Assembly (NCBI RefSeq): GCF_000285595.1
Contig: NZ_HE611064.1
Coordinates: forward strand, 727,405 to 791,404
Direction of reading: 5' to 3'
From: Kurthia senegalensis
GTDB taxonomy: Bacteria > Bacillota > Bacilli > Bacillales_A > Planococcaceae
DNA length: 64,000 nucleotides
Both the position numbers and the translations under genes were made by a program. Numbering within the stretch: the stretch's first letter is position 1; each line of letters begins with the position of its first letter. The notes beneath the pieces are model-generated. The model was not told where the DNA came from and did not search any database. It saw only the letters and a program-made list of their open reading frames with translations. Of this stretch, positions 17,145-26,196 are shown piece by piece.

Positions 17145-17744
17145 TTACGTACGTGCCGAAATTAAAACGAGTACGTCGATTTTTTCGAAACCTGCTTGTC
17201 GCAATACGTGCGTCGCATGTCGAATCGTCGTTCCAGTCGTAATAATGTCGTCCACGATTAAAATTGGTCTATTTTTCTTTAATTGTATAGTATTTCGGCA
17301 AAACAATATACGACTATTTTCTCGTTGTTCTTTCGTCTTTTCACTTTGAGATGCCGTCGTTGTTTTTTCGAGTAAATGAACGTAAGGGACACTTGCCGCT
17401 TCCAACAATTCGTCGATGTGCGCAAATGTACGCTCTCGCTTTTTGTCTGGATGCATTGGAATCGGCACGATTGTATATCCTTTATACGCTTTCAAGGTCT
17501 CACGTAATACATCGGCAAAAACGACTCGGACTACATAGTCTTTCAAAAATTTATATCGAAATAAATACGACTGCATCGCATCATTATAATAGTAAAGTGC
17601 TTGTACGTTTTCGTATGGCTGCTCTTCCACTCGTTCAAATTGTGCCATACATTTCTCACAAACGCTTTGCTGCCGTCTTTTCCTAAAAAAATCCCCCCAC
17701 GTCGGAATCGCTTCTAGTAGAGCATCGCATAATAAACAGTTCAT
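17145..17744 (-). CDS. comFC: Late competence protein ComFC, phosphoribosyltransferase-like
   Basis: 199 residues. The type I phosphoribosyltransferase motif ILIVDDIITTGTT is at about residues 160-172 and VPIPMHPDKKRERTF at about 92-106. The N-terminus has one zinc pair (CLLC and CEKC) but not the second ribbon of Bacillus subtilis ComFC (about 229 residues), so it is a short version. ComFC is needed for DNA uptake and interacts with the translocase ComFA. It starts 3 bases past the comFA stop codon without a clear ribosome site, implying coupling. No comFB lies between them, unlike Bacillus subtilis. Confidence 0.9.
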   Translation of the reverse strand: MNCLLCDALLEAIPTWGDFFRKRRQQSVCEKCMAQFERVEEQPYENVQALYYYNDAMQSYLFRYKFLKDYVVRVVFADVLRETLKAYKGYTIVPIPMHPDKKRERTFAHIDELLEAASVPYVHLLEKTTTASQSEKTKEQRENSRILFCRNTIQLKKNRPILIVDDIITTGTTIRHATHVLRQAGFEKIDVLVLISART

Positions 17745-17747
17745 GAG

Positions 17748-19110
17748 CTACAACCCGTTCAACCGCTTAATTTCAGCGATCGCCTCATCCATACTTTTCG
17801 TAATACCGTGATGATAAAAAACAACGTCCCCGTCCGGATTTTCTACCGAACGACCGACACGACCGCTAATTTGAATGAGCGCATTGCTCGTAAAGATCGT
17901 CGACTCCGCCCCAAGTACCGCCACTTGAAGATTTGGAATCGTAATCCCTCTCTCCAAAATCGTCGTCGTCAACAAACCGGCAATTTTTCCATCTCGCAGC
18001 GCTTGTACTTTTTCTTTTCGATTCGGCTCATTCGCATAAACGAATGTAATCGATGCATCGATTCGTTCGAAAAGAGGTGCTGTCCGTTCCATCAATTCAA
18101 TCGTCGGGAAGAATAAAAGAAATGGCTTACCATCTTTCAACCAAGACGTTAGTTGTCTTTCTAACACTTTCGGTATACGTGATGCTACGAGCTGCTTTTT
18201 ATAAAATGGCAAAAAGCGCATCGTCGGTACGGGTAAATCAAAAACCGTGAAATCGTCGCGGAATAAATGAATAAGCATCGTTGCGTGTCGCTTTTATGCG
18301 CTGAGCTGACGTAGGCGTCGCTGTCACATACATGATTGCCCCGTCTTTTTTCACTGCCTTTTGTACGGCGAGTTGTAGCGAACGGTCATAGCTGTATGGA
18401 AAAGCATCTGCTTCATCAACGAATACGATGTCAAAGCTCTCTTCAAATCGGTACAGTTGATGTGTCGTCGTAACGATGAGTGGGGAGAAAGAAGGCTTCA
18501 CATCTGCACCACCGTACAACGCATGAATGTCGGTGTCTGGAAAAACACGTTGGAAACGCGGAAACAATTCTAGTACGACGTCCGTTCTCGGCGTAGCGAC
18601 ACATACACGCCACCCTTCGTTCAAAGCGACTGCCATGCTCTCAAACAAAATCTCCGTCTTCCCCGCACCACATACCGCATGAATCAAACGTGCTTTCTTT
18701 TGTTTGACACTCTCTACTAATTCGTTCGTCACGCGACTTTGTGCATCTGTTAATTGACCTTGCCAGTGAAACGTATGTAGCTTCGCTTCGTACAAGTCAT
18801 CCCCACCCCACAGTAGTAATTCATCGCAAGAAGCGACACGACCCATTTGAATACAATGACGACAATATGCACATCGTTGATTGCATTTTGCACAGTTGAA
18901 TGTTACATACGCTGACGCATCCGGACAATGACACCTTTGGCAATGCCACTTCCCATCTTTTTTAATGACACCTTGTTTTTTTAAAATAACGCCACTCGCC
19001 TCTGCTCGTTGCAACAATTCATTTGAAAAAGGGAGACGATCTCCCGTAACAATACGCCCTGCTAAAAAATCATGTACCGTTTGCAATGATTCTTGTACTG
19101 AATGTTCCAT
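17748..19110 (-). pseudogene. comFA: Competence DNA helicase ComFA, frameshifted in an A5 run
   Basis: ComFA is the ATP-driven helicase/translocase that pulls single-stranded DNA in during transformation. The first frame (290 codons) has the four-cysteine zinc finger (CQRCHC...CAKCNQRCAYC), Walker A AVCGAGKTEI, Walker B VFVDEADAFPY and motif III VTATPT, then stops after FIPRRFHGF. The second frame resumes at DLPVPTMRFLPF and ends with motif VI QISGRVGRSVENPDGDVVFY. The join falls in the A5 run at 18240-18244; one base fewer restores RFHGFDLPVP and a 453-residue protein (Bacillus subtilis 463). As printed, helicase domain 2 is separated from domain 1. Confidence 0.88.
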
Positions 19111-19156
19111 ATGACGTTTCTCCTTTTTTCATTTCATTGTACTTGAAAAAAGAACG

Positions 19157-19189
19157 AAAAAAAGCGTCCCTAGCCTGTGCTAGGAACGC
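19157..19189 (-). terminator. Intrinsic terminator after degV
   Basis: GCGTTCCTAGC and GCTAGGGACGC pair around a short CACAG loop, followed by seven U. It lies about 107 bases after the degV stop codon and just ahead of comFA. Confidence 0.8.
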
Positions 19190-19295
19190 CCATTTTTTAA
19201 GATATTGTTTAGTATAAACACAATAATAATCGTTTACGGAGGAATTGTCACTCGTTTTTTGTCGAAATACGACAAATTTCTCACATTTTTTTATT

Positions 19296-20143
19296 TTAAA
19301 CGTTTTTAGGGAACCAACCCATTGCTAAAGCCCCTTCACCTAAATGCGTTCCGACAACCGCACCGAAATAAGATAAGTGGAACGTCACAGTCGGAAATTC
19401 TTGCTGCAAATGTTCCATCCATTCTTTTGCTTTCTCTTCACAATTCGAATGAATAACAGTCGCTTCTAATGCACCATGTCGTGCAACGTCTGCTGCTAAT
19501 TCTTCTTCTACCCGTTTTAATGCTTTTTTCTGTGTACGTACTTTTTCAAATGGCACGATTACTTTATCTTTAAAATGTAAAATAGGTTTCACTTGTAACA
19601 AACTTCCGATTAAAGCAGAAGCTGCTGATAAGCGACCCCCTCGTTGTAGATGAGATAAATCATCTACGACGATAAAGTCTTTTTCATGTGCTTTCATTTT
19701 ATTTAAATGAGCAATGATTTCTTTTGCAGTCGCGCCTTGCGCAGCCATTTTCGCTGCATGGATAGAGTACATTCCTTGCATATAGCAGGCTACTTCTGTG
19801 TCGAAGCCGTATACGTCAATTTCATCTACCATATCTCCTGCAGAAAGTGCGCCTTGATACGTGCCGCTAATGCCGCTTGAAAGATGGATTGTCACAATCT
19901 CATCGTAATCTTTCGCTAATTCTTCAAATAGTTGAACAAACTTACCGATTGGTGGTTGGCTTGAAGTCGGTAATTTTTACCGCCTCGAATTTTATCATAA
20001 AAATCATCGGCAGTTAATGTTACTTCTTCTTCATATGTTTCCCCGTCAATGACGACCGTAAGTGGCACCATATGAATAGTATATTGTTCAAGTTCAGCTT
20101 TCGTTAAGTAGGCTGTACTGTCCGTTACAATTGCAGTTGCCAT
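19296..20143 (-). pseudogene. degV: DegV family fatty-acid-binding protein, frameshifted in a T5 run
   Basis: DegV/FakB proteins bind fatty acids and present them to the kinase FakA. The first frame begins MATAIVTDSTAYL (ATG at 20143, GAGGAG 8 bases upstream) and leaves the family pattern after DDFYDKIRGGK. The other frame supplies LPTSSQPPIGKFVQLFEEL and then TIHLSSGISGTYQGALSAG, both DegV hallmarks, to the C-terminal FGAVVGTHLGEGALAMGW. The break is at the T5 run 19974-19978; one more base gives KKLPTSSQPP and 282 residues, the normal length. In Bacillus subtilis degV (yviA) lies at the same place, next to degU. Confidence 0.88.
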
Positions 20144-20251
20144 TTGTTTCACTCCTCTACATGTAGTTCAATTCTATAAAAATATGACACAAAAGGCAAA
20201 TCGAACATGACAAATATCACTATTTTTTTTAACAAATGTATGTTTCATAAT

Positions 20252-20296
20252 AAAAAGCTATTTGCATGTGCGATTGCTCATGCAAATAGCTTTTTT
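20252..20296 (-). terminator. Terminator after degU
   Basis: AAAAAGCTATTTGCATG pairs with CATGCAAATAGCTTTTT over 17 bp and U-runs flank both sides, so it may work in both directions. Confidence 0.85.
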
Positions 20297-20333
20297 ATTC
20301 ATCCTATTAAAATAAATATAATTATTCTATAAA

Positions 20334-21008
20334 TTAGCGTACTTCTACCCAACCATTTTTGATCGCTGTTACAACTGCTTGTGTACGGTCATTAACGTTC
20401 ATTTTTTGTAAAATGCTTGATACGTGGTTTTTAACCGTTTTTTCAGAAATGTACAATGTTTCACCGATTGCACGGTTTGATTGTCCATCTGTTAACAATT
20501 GTAAAACTTCACATTCACGTTTCGTTAATAAGTGGAATGGACGGCGAATTTCAGTTTGGTGGAATGAGCCTTTGTTTTCACGTTCGCTTAAACGACGGTA
20601 TTCTGCTACTAAATTTTTCGTAATTTTAGGGTGTAAATAAGAACCGCCTGTTGCAACAATTTTAATTGCATCTACGATTTCGTTTGCATCCATTTCTTTA
20701 AGCATATAGCCTAAAGCACCTGATTTTAATGCATGAGAAACGTAAGATTCGTCATCATGAATTGAAAGGATAATTACTTTCGCATCTGGATATTTCTCGA
20801 TTAAATCAGCAGTTGCCTCTACGCCATTTTTTTGTGGCATGTTAATGTCCATTAAGACAACATCTGGTTGAAATTCATCGTAAAGAGGAAGTATTTCTAC
20901 ACCATCATCACCTTCAGCTACTACTTCGAAACTATCTTCGAAGTCTAAAATACGTTTAACGCCTTCGCGGAATAATTGGTGATCATCAATAATAATAATT
21001 TTTGTCAT
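20334..21008 (-). CDS. degU: Two-component response regulator DegU
   Basis: 224 residues. Receiver domain 1-120 with acidic pair [12 protein letters not shown], phosphoacceptor Asp in [15 protein letters not shown], and K in [14 protein letters not shown]; LuxR-type helix-turn-helix 155-220 with [20 protein letters not shown] and [19 protein letters not shown]. DegU controls motility, degradative enzymes and competence in Bacillus. The ATG has GAGGAGGAAATAACT upstream and lies 33 bases after degS. Confidence 0.97.
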   Translation of the reverse strand: MTKIIIIDDHQLFREGVKRILDFEDSFEVVAEGDDGVEILPLYDEFQPDVVLMDINMPQKNGVEATADLIEKYPDAKVIILSIHDDESYVSHALKSGALGYMLKEMDANEIVDAIKIVATGGSYLHPKITKNLVAEYRRLSERENKGSFHQTEIRRPFHLLTKRECEVLQLLTDGQSNRAIGETLYISEKTVKNHVSSILQKMNVNDRTQAVVTAIKNGWVEVR

Positions 21009-21041
21009 AGTTATTTCCTCCTCTAGTACCTATACAAAAGG

Positions 21042-22193
21042 TTATATTCCCGTTTTCAATGGGATTTTAAACATAGTTGTTGTGCCTTTTCCGATTTCGG
21101 ACTGTAGAACAATCGTACCATCCAATAATTCTACACGTTCCTTCATACCGACAATACCAAACGAGTTCTGTTTCGTAATCGTCGTATCGAATCCGATACC
21201 ATCATCTTTTATATAAATAGTAACATTTTCCTCTAGCCATTCAAAGTTTACTGATATATTTTTTGAATGTCCATGTTTAATTGAATTGTTCACGCATTCT
21301 TGAACAAGTCTAAAAATAGCAGTTTCAAAGTTTGTTTGTAAGCGACGATCTTTCCCACGTGACACAAAATACACTTCTGTTCCTTCATTATAATCTTGCA
21401 CGGAATTTAAGTATTTTTTCAACGTCGGTACAATGCCAAGATCGTCTAACGCCATTGGTCTTAAGTCATAAATAATACGTCTTACTTCATGTAAAGTGTC
21501 GCGAACCATACCTTTTAAATCTCTTAATTCTTGGATTGCTCTTTCTACACCTTTTTCATCATACGAACGTGTAATCAAATCTGTTCTTAGTAGTACATTT
21601 GCCAACATTTGTGCTGGGCCATCATGTACTTCTCGAGAAATTCTCTTTCGCTCTTCTTCTTGTGCCTCAATGACACGAATCGCAAAATTCTCTTTTACTT
21701 TTGCATTTTCAAGTGCTGGACCGATATCTCTTAAATCATCACTTAAATAAGTCAAAACGACATTCACTTGATTTACAAGATGATCTGCCTTATTAATCGT
21801 GTCTAGTAATCCTCGCATACGGCGTTCCAAATCATCACGACGCTCGCGCAATTGCTTTTCTTCTGATTGCACGACAGAATGACGAACTTGGATAGAATTG
21901 GCAAATTGGTACGCTTCATGTACTTGCTCTTCTGTATATGTTTGGAAATTTTGTGATACTTCTGCTAAGTTACTTCTCGCTTGCTTTGCTTGTTGTTCTA
22001 GCATATCATTTTCTTGAATAACACTTTGTAACTTTTGACGTACTTGTTGCAACTCGCTTTTCATTTCTTCGAACGATTGACGCGATTGTTCACTAATGAT
22101 AAAAATATCATTTTTAGATGCATCAATCGTATCGACCATACTGTCGAAAATTTTATCAAGTAATCTAACGTCAATCTTATTTCCTTTAGGCAT
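21042..22193 (-). CDS. degS: Sensor histidine kinase DegS
   Basis: 383 residues from the ATG at 22193, preceded by AAGGAGTATAGAT. It is soluble, without membrane spans, as expected for DegS. A coiled-coil sensor region (about 40-170) carries E/Q-rich heptads. Then comes the HisKA_3 dimerisation helix RISREVHDGPAQMLANVLLR with the phosphorylated His, and the ATPase boxes NNSIKHGHSKNISV, DDGIGFD and GIVGMKERVELLDG. Phosphate goes to DegU encoded immediately downstream. Confidence 0.97.
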   Translation of the reverse strand: MPKGNKIDVRLLDKIFDSMVDTIDASKNDIFIISEQSRQSFEEMKSELQQVRQKLQSVIQENDMLEQQAKQARSNLAEVSQNFQTYTEEQVHEAYQFANSIQVRHSVVQSEEKQLRERRDDLERRMRGLLDTINKADHLVNQVNVVLTYLSDDLRDIGPALENAKVKENFAIRVIEAQEEERKRISREVHDGPAQMLANVLLRTDLITRSYDEKGVERAIQELRDLKGMVRDTLHEVRRIIYDLRPMALDDLGIVPTLKKYLNSVQDYNEGTEVYFVSRGKDRRLQTNFETAIFRLVQECVNNSIKHGHSKNISVNFEWLEENVTIYIKDDGIGFDTTITKQNSFGIVGMKERVELLDGTIVLQSEIGKGTTTMFKIPLKTGI

Positions 22194-22275
22194 ATCTATA
22201 CTCCTTATTTCGTGTACCAAATGTATGGTAGACTTTTATAGTACTGACATCTCAGAATAAAAGGTATATATAACA

Positions 22276-22284
22276 ATTATAACA
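22276..22284 (-). promoter_or_regulatory. Extended -10 promoter of degS-degU
   Basis: TGTTATAAT is a perfect extended -10 element about 80 bases before the degS ATG; the -35 at 17 bases is poor. Confidence 0.5.
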
Positions 22285-22372
22285 TCTTTGTGCTAAAAGA
22301 ATATAAAAAACTATTGTAATAAAAATGACAAATGTATCATTTTTATTACAAGACATCGAAAGGAGAAAGAAA

Positions 22373-23008
22373 ATGAGAGATAATTACCTAACAATAAAAG
22401 AATTTGCTATTGATGAATTAGTCATATCGAAGTCTCGCTTTATTGCCCATGCGGCACGTGCTGAAAATGAGACGGAAGCCCTTTCCTTCATCCAACAAAT
22501 TAAGCAGGAACATCGTAGTGCAACTCACAACTGCTCAGCATACATAATTGGTGAACATAACCAAATTCAAAAGGCAAACGATGACGGAGAGCCTAGCGGT
22601 ACAGCAGGCGTTCCTATATTAGACGTCTTAAAGAAACAACAGTTGCAAGATACAGTCATCGTCATTACACGCTACTTCGGTGGTATTAAGCTTGGTGCGG
22701 GAGGCCTCGTGCGCGCTTACGGAAAAGCAACGACACTTGGCATCGCAGCAGCTGGTGTTGTAGAACGTCGTCAACACGTCAAAATGAAAGTCGTAGCAGA
22801 CTATACATTACTCGGTAAACTTGAAAATAATATCCGAAATTCTTCTTATTTATTAGAAGAAATTTTATACACTGAAGGTGTAGAATTCCATGTATTCGTC
22901 CCCGCCGAAGAAGAACAAACTTTCATAAATTGGATGACCGAGCTATCCAATGGACAAACGAAAATCAGTTGTTTAGAACGTCTTTTCTTACAATTTGACC
23001 GTACATAA
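22373..23008 (+). CDS. yvyE: YigZ/IMPACT family protein YvyE
   Basis: 211 residues from the ATG at 22373 with AAGGAGAAAG upstream. N-terminal UPF0029 domain with KSRFIAHAARAENETEALSF, HNCSAYIIGE and DDGEPSGTAGVPILDVL, then VIVITRYFGGIKLGAGGLVR; C-terminal DUF1949 domain. Such proteins are linked to translation-factor or peptidase-like functions, but the activity is not settled. Divergent from degS and ahead of the teichoic-acid ligase, as in Bacillus subtilis. Confidence 0.95.
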   Translation: MRDNYLTIKEFAIDELVISKSRFIAHAARAENETEALSFIQQIKQEHRSATHNCSAYIIGEHNQIQKANDDGEPSGTAGVPILDVLKKQQLQDTVIVITRYFGGIKLGAGGLVRAYGKATTLGIAAAGVVERRQHVKMKVVADYTLLGKLENNIRNSSYLLEEILYTEGVEFHVFVPAEEEQTFINWMTELSNGQTKISCLERLFLQFDRT

Positions 23009-23014
23009 ATACGT

Positions 23015-23043
23015 TTTACGGATTTCTTATGTCATAGTATAAT
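23015..23043 (+). promoter_or_regulatory. Sigma-A promoter of the LCP gene
   Basis: TTTACG (23015-23020), 17 bases, perfect TATAAT (23038-23043), about 60 bases before the start codon. Confidence 0.6.
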
Positions 23044-23101
23044 TAAACGCGTTGCAATTATTTATAAAAATCAATTAAATTTCTCACAAAGGAGATCGGA
23101 T

Positions 23102-24217
23102 ATGGCGGAATCTAGACAAGGCTCCGGGCAAAATTCTCGCACGAACGCACAACGTCCAAAGCCAAAATCTCACGCAAAATCAAAAAAAACAAAGAAACGT
23201 GAACGTCAAGAAGGAAAACAGCCACAAAAGAAAAAAGGTGGCTGTTTATGGAAAGTGTTACTACTCATACTTATTCTTTTATTAGCAGTTGGCGGCACTT
23301 ACGCTTATTACTTGTACCACACAGGTAAAAAAGCGGTCGACAATGCTTATATGGAAGTTGGGCGTGAAAAATCGGATTTACGAACTGAAAACGTCGAACC
23401 TCTTTCCGACAATATTTCGATCTTAATTATCGGAATTGACGATAGTGAAAAACGTGCACAAGGTGAAGGAAACTCTCGTTCGGATGCGCTTCTCGTTGCC
23501 ACATTAAACAACGAGAACAAATCCATTAAACTTCTAAGTATCCCTCGTGATTCATACGTATACATACCTACAGTCGGTTACAACGATAAGATTACTCATG
23601 CGCACGCTTACGGTGGTATTCTTTCTTCAATCGAAACGGTTGAAGGCATGCTGAATATCCCGATTGATTATTATTACCGTGTCAACTTCGATGCCTTTAT
23701 CGACATCGTAGACGCACTAGGCGGTATTGAAGTAACCGTTCCTTACGAGATCAACGAATTAGATGAAAATGATAAACGTACGGTTCACTTATTACCAGGC
23801 AAGCAAACCGTCAATGGTCGAGAAGCACTTGCGCTTGCACGTACACGTCACCAAGATAGCGACATCGAGCGTGGGAAGCGTCAACAAATGATTTTACAAG
23901 CAATTGCGAAAAAATCAGCAACCGTTTCTTCTTTCTCAAAATATGATGATCTACTTGAAGCAGTCGGCAATAATATGCAAACGAATATGACATTTTCTGA
24001 AATGAAATCTCTGTTCGCTTACATGCAAAAAGGAATTCCAAATATTGACTCTCTTACACTTAAAGGAGCAGACGATATGTCTACTGGTATTTACTACTAC
24101 AAAGTAAATGATGAAAGCTTACTCGATACGAGACAAACGTTGCAAAAACAACTTGGCTTACCTGTCGACGATGCACTAATCGACACATCAGATTCCTCAA
24201 CAACGACTACTCCATAA
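23102..24217 (+). CDS. tagV: LytR-CpsA-Psr family cell-wall polymer ligase
   Basis: 371 residues. The N-terminal 50 residues are Lys/Arg-rich and cytoplasmic, one membrane span follows (WKVLLLILILLLAVGGTYAY), then the extracellular LCP domain. Conserved motifs: SRSDALLVATLN, LLSIPRDSYVYIP with the catalytic-site Arg, and LALARTRHQDSDIERGKRQQ. LCP enzymes move teichoic acid or capsule chains from undecaprenyl phosphate to peptidoglycan. The place between yvyE and tagO matches tagV (yvhJ) of Bacillus subtilis, the basis for the symbol. Confidence 0.9.
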   Translation: MAESRQGSGQNSRTNAQRPKPKSHAKSKKTKKRERQEGKQPQKKKGGCLWKVLLLILILLLAVGGTYAYYLYHTGKKAVDNAYMEVGREKSDLRTENVEPLSDNISILIIGIDDSEKRAQGEGNSRSDALLVATLNNENKSIKLLSIPRDSYVYIPTVGYNDKITHAHAYGGILSSIETVEGMLNIPIDYYYRVNFDAFIDIVDALGGIEVTVPYEINELDENDKRTVHLLPGKQTVNGREALALARTRHQDSDIERGKRQQMILQAIAKKSATVSSFSKYDDLLEAVGNNMQTNMTFSEMKSLFAYMQKGIPNIDSLTLKGADDMSTGIYYYKVNDESLLDTRQTLQKQLGLPVDDALIDTSDSSTTTTP

Positions 24218-24220
24218 AAA

Positions 24221-24253
24221 AAACCTCTCACCGACTGGTGAGAGGTTTTTTTG
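24221..24253 (+). terminator. Terminator of the LCP gene
   Basis: AAACCTCTCACC and GGTGAGAGGTTT form a perfect 12-bp stem with loop GACT and a U-run. Confidence 0.92.
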
Positions 24254-24309
24254 TCGATTCAGCTTTTTTCAGATGAAACAACCTTTATTTTACGAATTAA
24301 TTTGACGAA

Positions 24310-25371
24310 TCATCGTCTGAATCTTTTCGATTTACTTTTTTTTACGAGTTTCAGTAAGGGCTTGTAGCGACTTCCTGCAAGACCAATCACTTCAACGAAC
24401 AACTCAAGCGCAATTAATAAAACGAGAATTAATAAAATCGCACCCCATAGTTTTGCCATAGAGAAAATAACAGCAGCTAAACCGAACATGATCGCAATGC
24501 CATAAATAATAATGACCGTTTGACGATGTGTAAATCCGATGCTTAGCAAGCGGTGATGCAAATGCGATTTATCTGGTTGGAATGGTGGTTGTTTATTTAA
24601 TAAACGACGCACGATAGCAAAGAAAGTATCTGAAATTGGAACACCTAACATGACGATGGGAATAACTAATGATACGAACGTAACATTTTTAAATCCGAGT
24701 AACGCTAGTACAGAAATCATAAACCCTAAAAATAGAGCCCCTGTGTCACCCATGAAAATTTTTGCGGGATGGAAGTTATAAAATAAGAAGCCGATCGTAC
24801 TAACAGCTAACACTGTAGCCATCACAAGAACGAACGTATTTCCCATAATAAATGCCATCGCAGCAAGAGTCACTAATGCAATCGTTGATACGCCGGCAGC
24901 AAGGCCATCTAATCCGTCAATTAAATTAATCGCATTCGTAATGCCGACAATCCAAATTAATGTCAGTGGGATGCTTAAATAACCAAAATCAATCACACCA
25001 CCGAACGGTAAGTTGATGAAATCTATTTCAATATGTCCGTAAAAAATAATAACTGCTGCGGCAATTGTTTGCCCTAAAAATTTCGCTTTCGCTGATATTT
25101 CTAGCATATCATCTAGTACACCCGTAATGATAATAATGAATGCCCCAATCAAAATGGGAATCATCGCTTCATTCGTAGGAAGTAAGACAAGAACGCCGAC
25201 TAGAAAGGCCAAGAAGATTGCCAAACCGCCTATACGAGGCATGATTTTCGCATGGACTTTACGATAATTTGGTTTATCAACAGCTCCAATACGAAAAGCA
25301 AGTCGTTTAACGAGCGGCGTAAATAAAATCGATGCTATAAATGCCGCTAATAAGGACCAGTAAAACAACAT
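24310..25371 (-). CDS. tagO: Undecaprenyl-phosphate GlcNAc-1-phosphate transferase TagO
   Basis: 353 residues, polytopic (about 10-11 membrane spans). Belongs to the MraY/WecA family: PRIGGLAIFLAFLVGVL near the N-terminus, the Mg-binding region NAINLIDGLDGLAAGVST, IFMGDTGALFLGF and the His-rich loop DKSHLHHRLLSIGFTHRQT are all present. It makes undecaprenyl-PP-GlcNAc, the first step of wall teichoic acid synthesis on the inner membrane face; TagA, encoded at 35.5 kb, does the next step. No good ribosome site is visible before the chosen ATG. Confidence 0.95.
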   Translation of the reverse strand: MLFYWSLLAAFIASILFTPLVKRLAFRIGAVDKPNYRKVHAKIMPRIGGLAIFLAFLVGVLVLLPTNEAMIPILIGAFIIIITGVLDDMLEISAKAKFLGQTIAAAVIIFYGHIEIDFINLPFGGVIDFGYLSIPLTLIWIVGITNAINLIDGLDGLAAGVSTIALVTLAAMAFIMGNTFVLVMATVLAVSTIGFLFYNFHPAKIFMGDTGALFLGFMISVLALLGFKNVTFVSLVIPIVMLGVPISDTFFAIVRRLLNKQPPFQPDKSHLHHRLLSIGFTHRQTVIIIYGIAIMFGLAAVIFSMAKLWGAILLILVLLIALELFVEVIGLAGSRYKPLLKLVKKSKSKRFRR

Positions 25372-25605
25372 GCTTACGTCTGTTATTCAAAATATGGATA
25401 AACGCATATGTGTGTTTCAACATACTTTATGTAAAGGTATGACATACCGTCCAATACATCGCTTATCTAATAACAGAATCCTCCTTTCCTTCTATATCAT
25501 ATGAAAATTCCTTCTCACGAAAACGACCCGTATTTTCTCGAACGTTTTTATACGTAAAAATTCTTATTTATACTCGCTGTTAAATAACAGATTAAATCAT
25601 TTTAT

Positions 25606-25614
25606 ATTATAGCA
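25606..25614 (-). promoter_or_regulatory. Extended -10 promoter of tagO
   Basis: TGCTATAAT is a perfect extended -10; the -35 (CTGTTC at 17 bases) is poor. Confidence 0.45.
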
Positions 25615-26008
25615 TGATTTATGTAAAAGAACAGTTTACATCCTAGACAGACAAGAATTTACTATTTTTCACTAATTGCTCTCCTCCTTCTTCATTATGT
25701 ATTAAAATAAGCATTTTTATACAATGTGAATACGTAGTTTCATCCTATTTAAATAGTAACTTTCTCTCTCTTTAAAATTGCATGTTCATACTCCTACATT
25801 TAGATTTCTTTCGTATGTTTACTTTTTCATCCATACCTTTTACTATGTCGTTTAGTAAGGAAGTACGTGCTCGTATAAATTTGTAACATGCAATATATAG
25901 CTTCTCCTTTTTTTGATTTTTTCCTCGTTTTTTTATGTGAAGCTAATCTTATTTATGTTATTTTTCGCTTACTTAACTTGTTTTTTCAAGATTATCGAGC
26001 TTATTTTC

Positions 26009-26023
26009 TGTTTTCAGAAAAAT
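26009..26023 (+). promoter_or_regulatory. CodY-like box 1 upstream of brnQ
   Basis: TGTTTTCAGAAAAAT matches the CodY consensus AATTTTCWGAAAATT at 12 of 15 positions. Confidence 0.5.
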
Positions 26024-26148
26024 AAACGTTTCTTTCTTATTTTATTCATGTTAGTATATTGAAGTACTTTTAATAACACATTAATTAAAATATTCAGACA
26101 AAACAAACTATTTAAGTAAAAATATAACTTCCCTTTTCTTTCGGCTTA

Positions 26149-26163
26149 ATTAGTCAGAAAATT
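26149..26163 (+). promoter_or_regulatory. CodY-like box 2 upstream of brnQ
   Basis: ATTAGTCAGAAAATT matches the CodY consensus at 12 of 15 positions, 34 bases before the ATG. A bound repressor here would block initiation. Confidence 0.5.
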
Positions 26164-26196
26164 AAGAAGTTTTAAACTAAAGGAGCTGCAATACAT

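Larger units (their letters stand above)
25372..26196. other. Long divergent intergenic region, tagO / brnQ
   Basis: About 825 very AT-rich bases with no open frame I can support. It holds a likely extended -10 promoter for tagO (leading to a 230-base leader) and, near brnQ, two CodY-like boxes. A short palindrome GGTATGTCATACC lies near the tagO end. Confidence 0.6.

Noticed and set aside
25372..26196. T-box or other riboswitch before brnQ
   Set aside because: No T-box core sequence or specifier loop could be found; the CodY-like boxes explain the regulation better.
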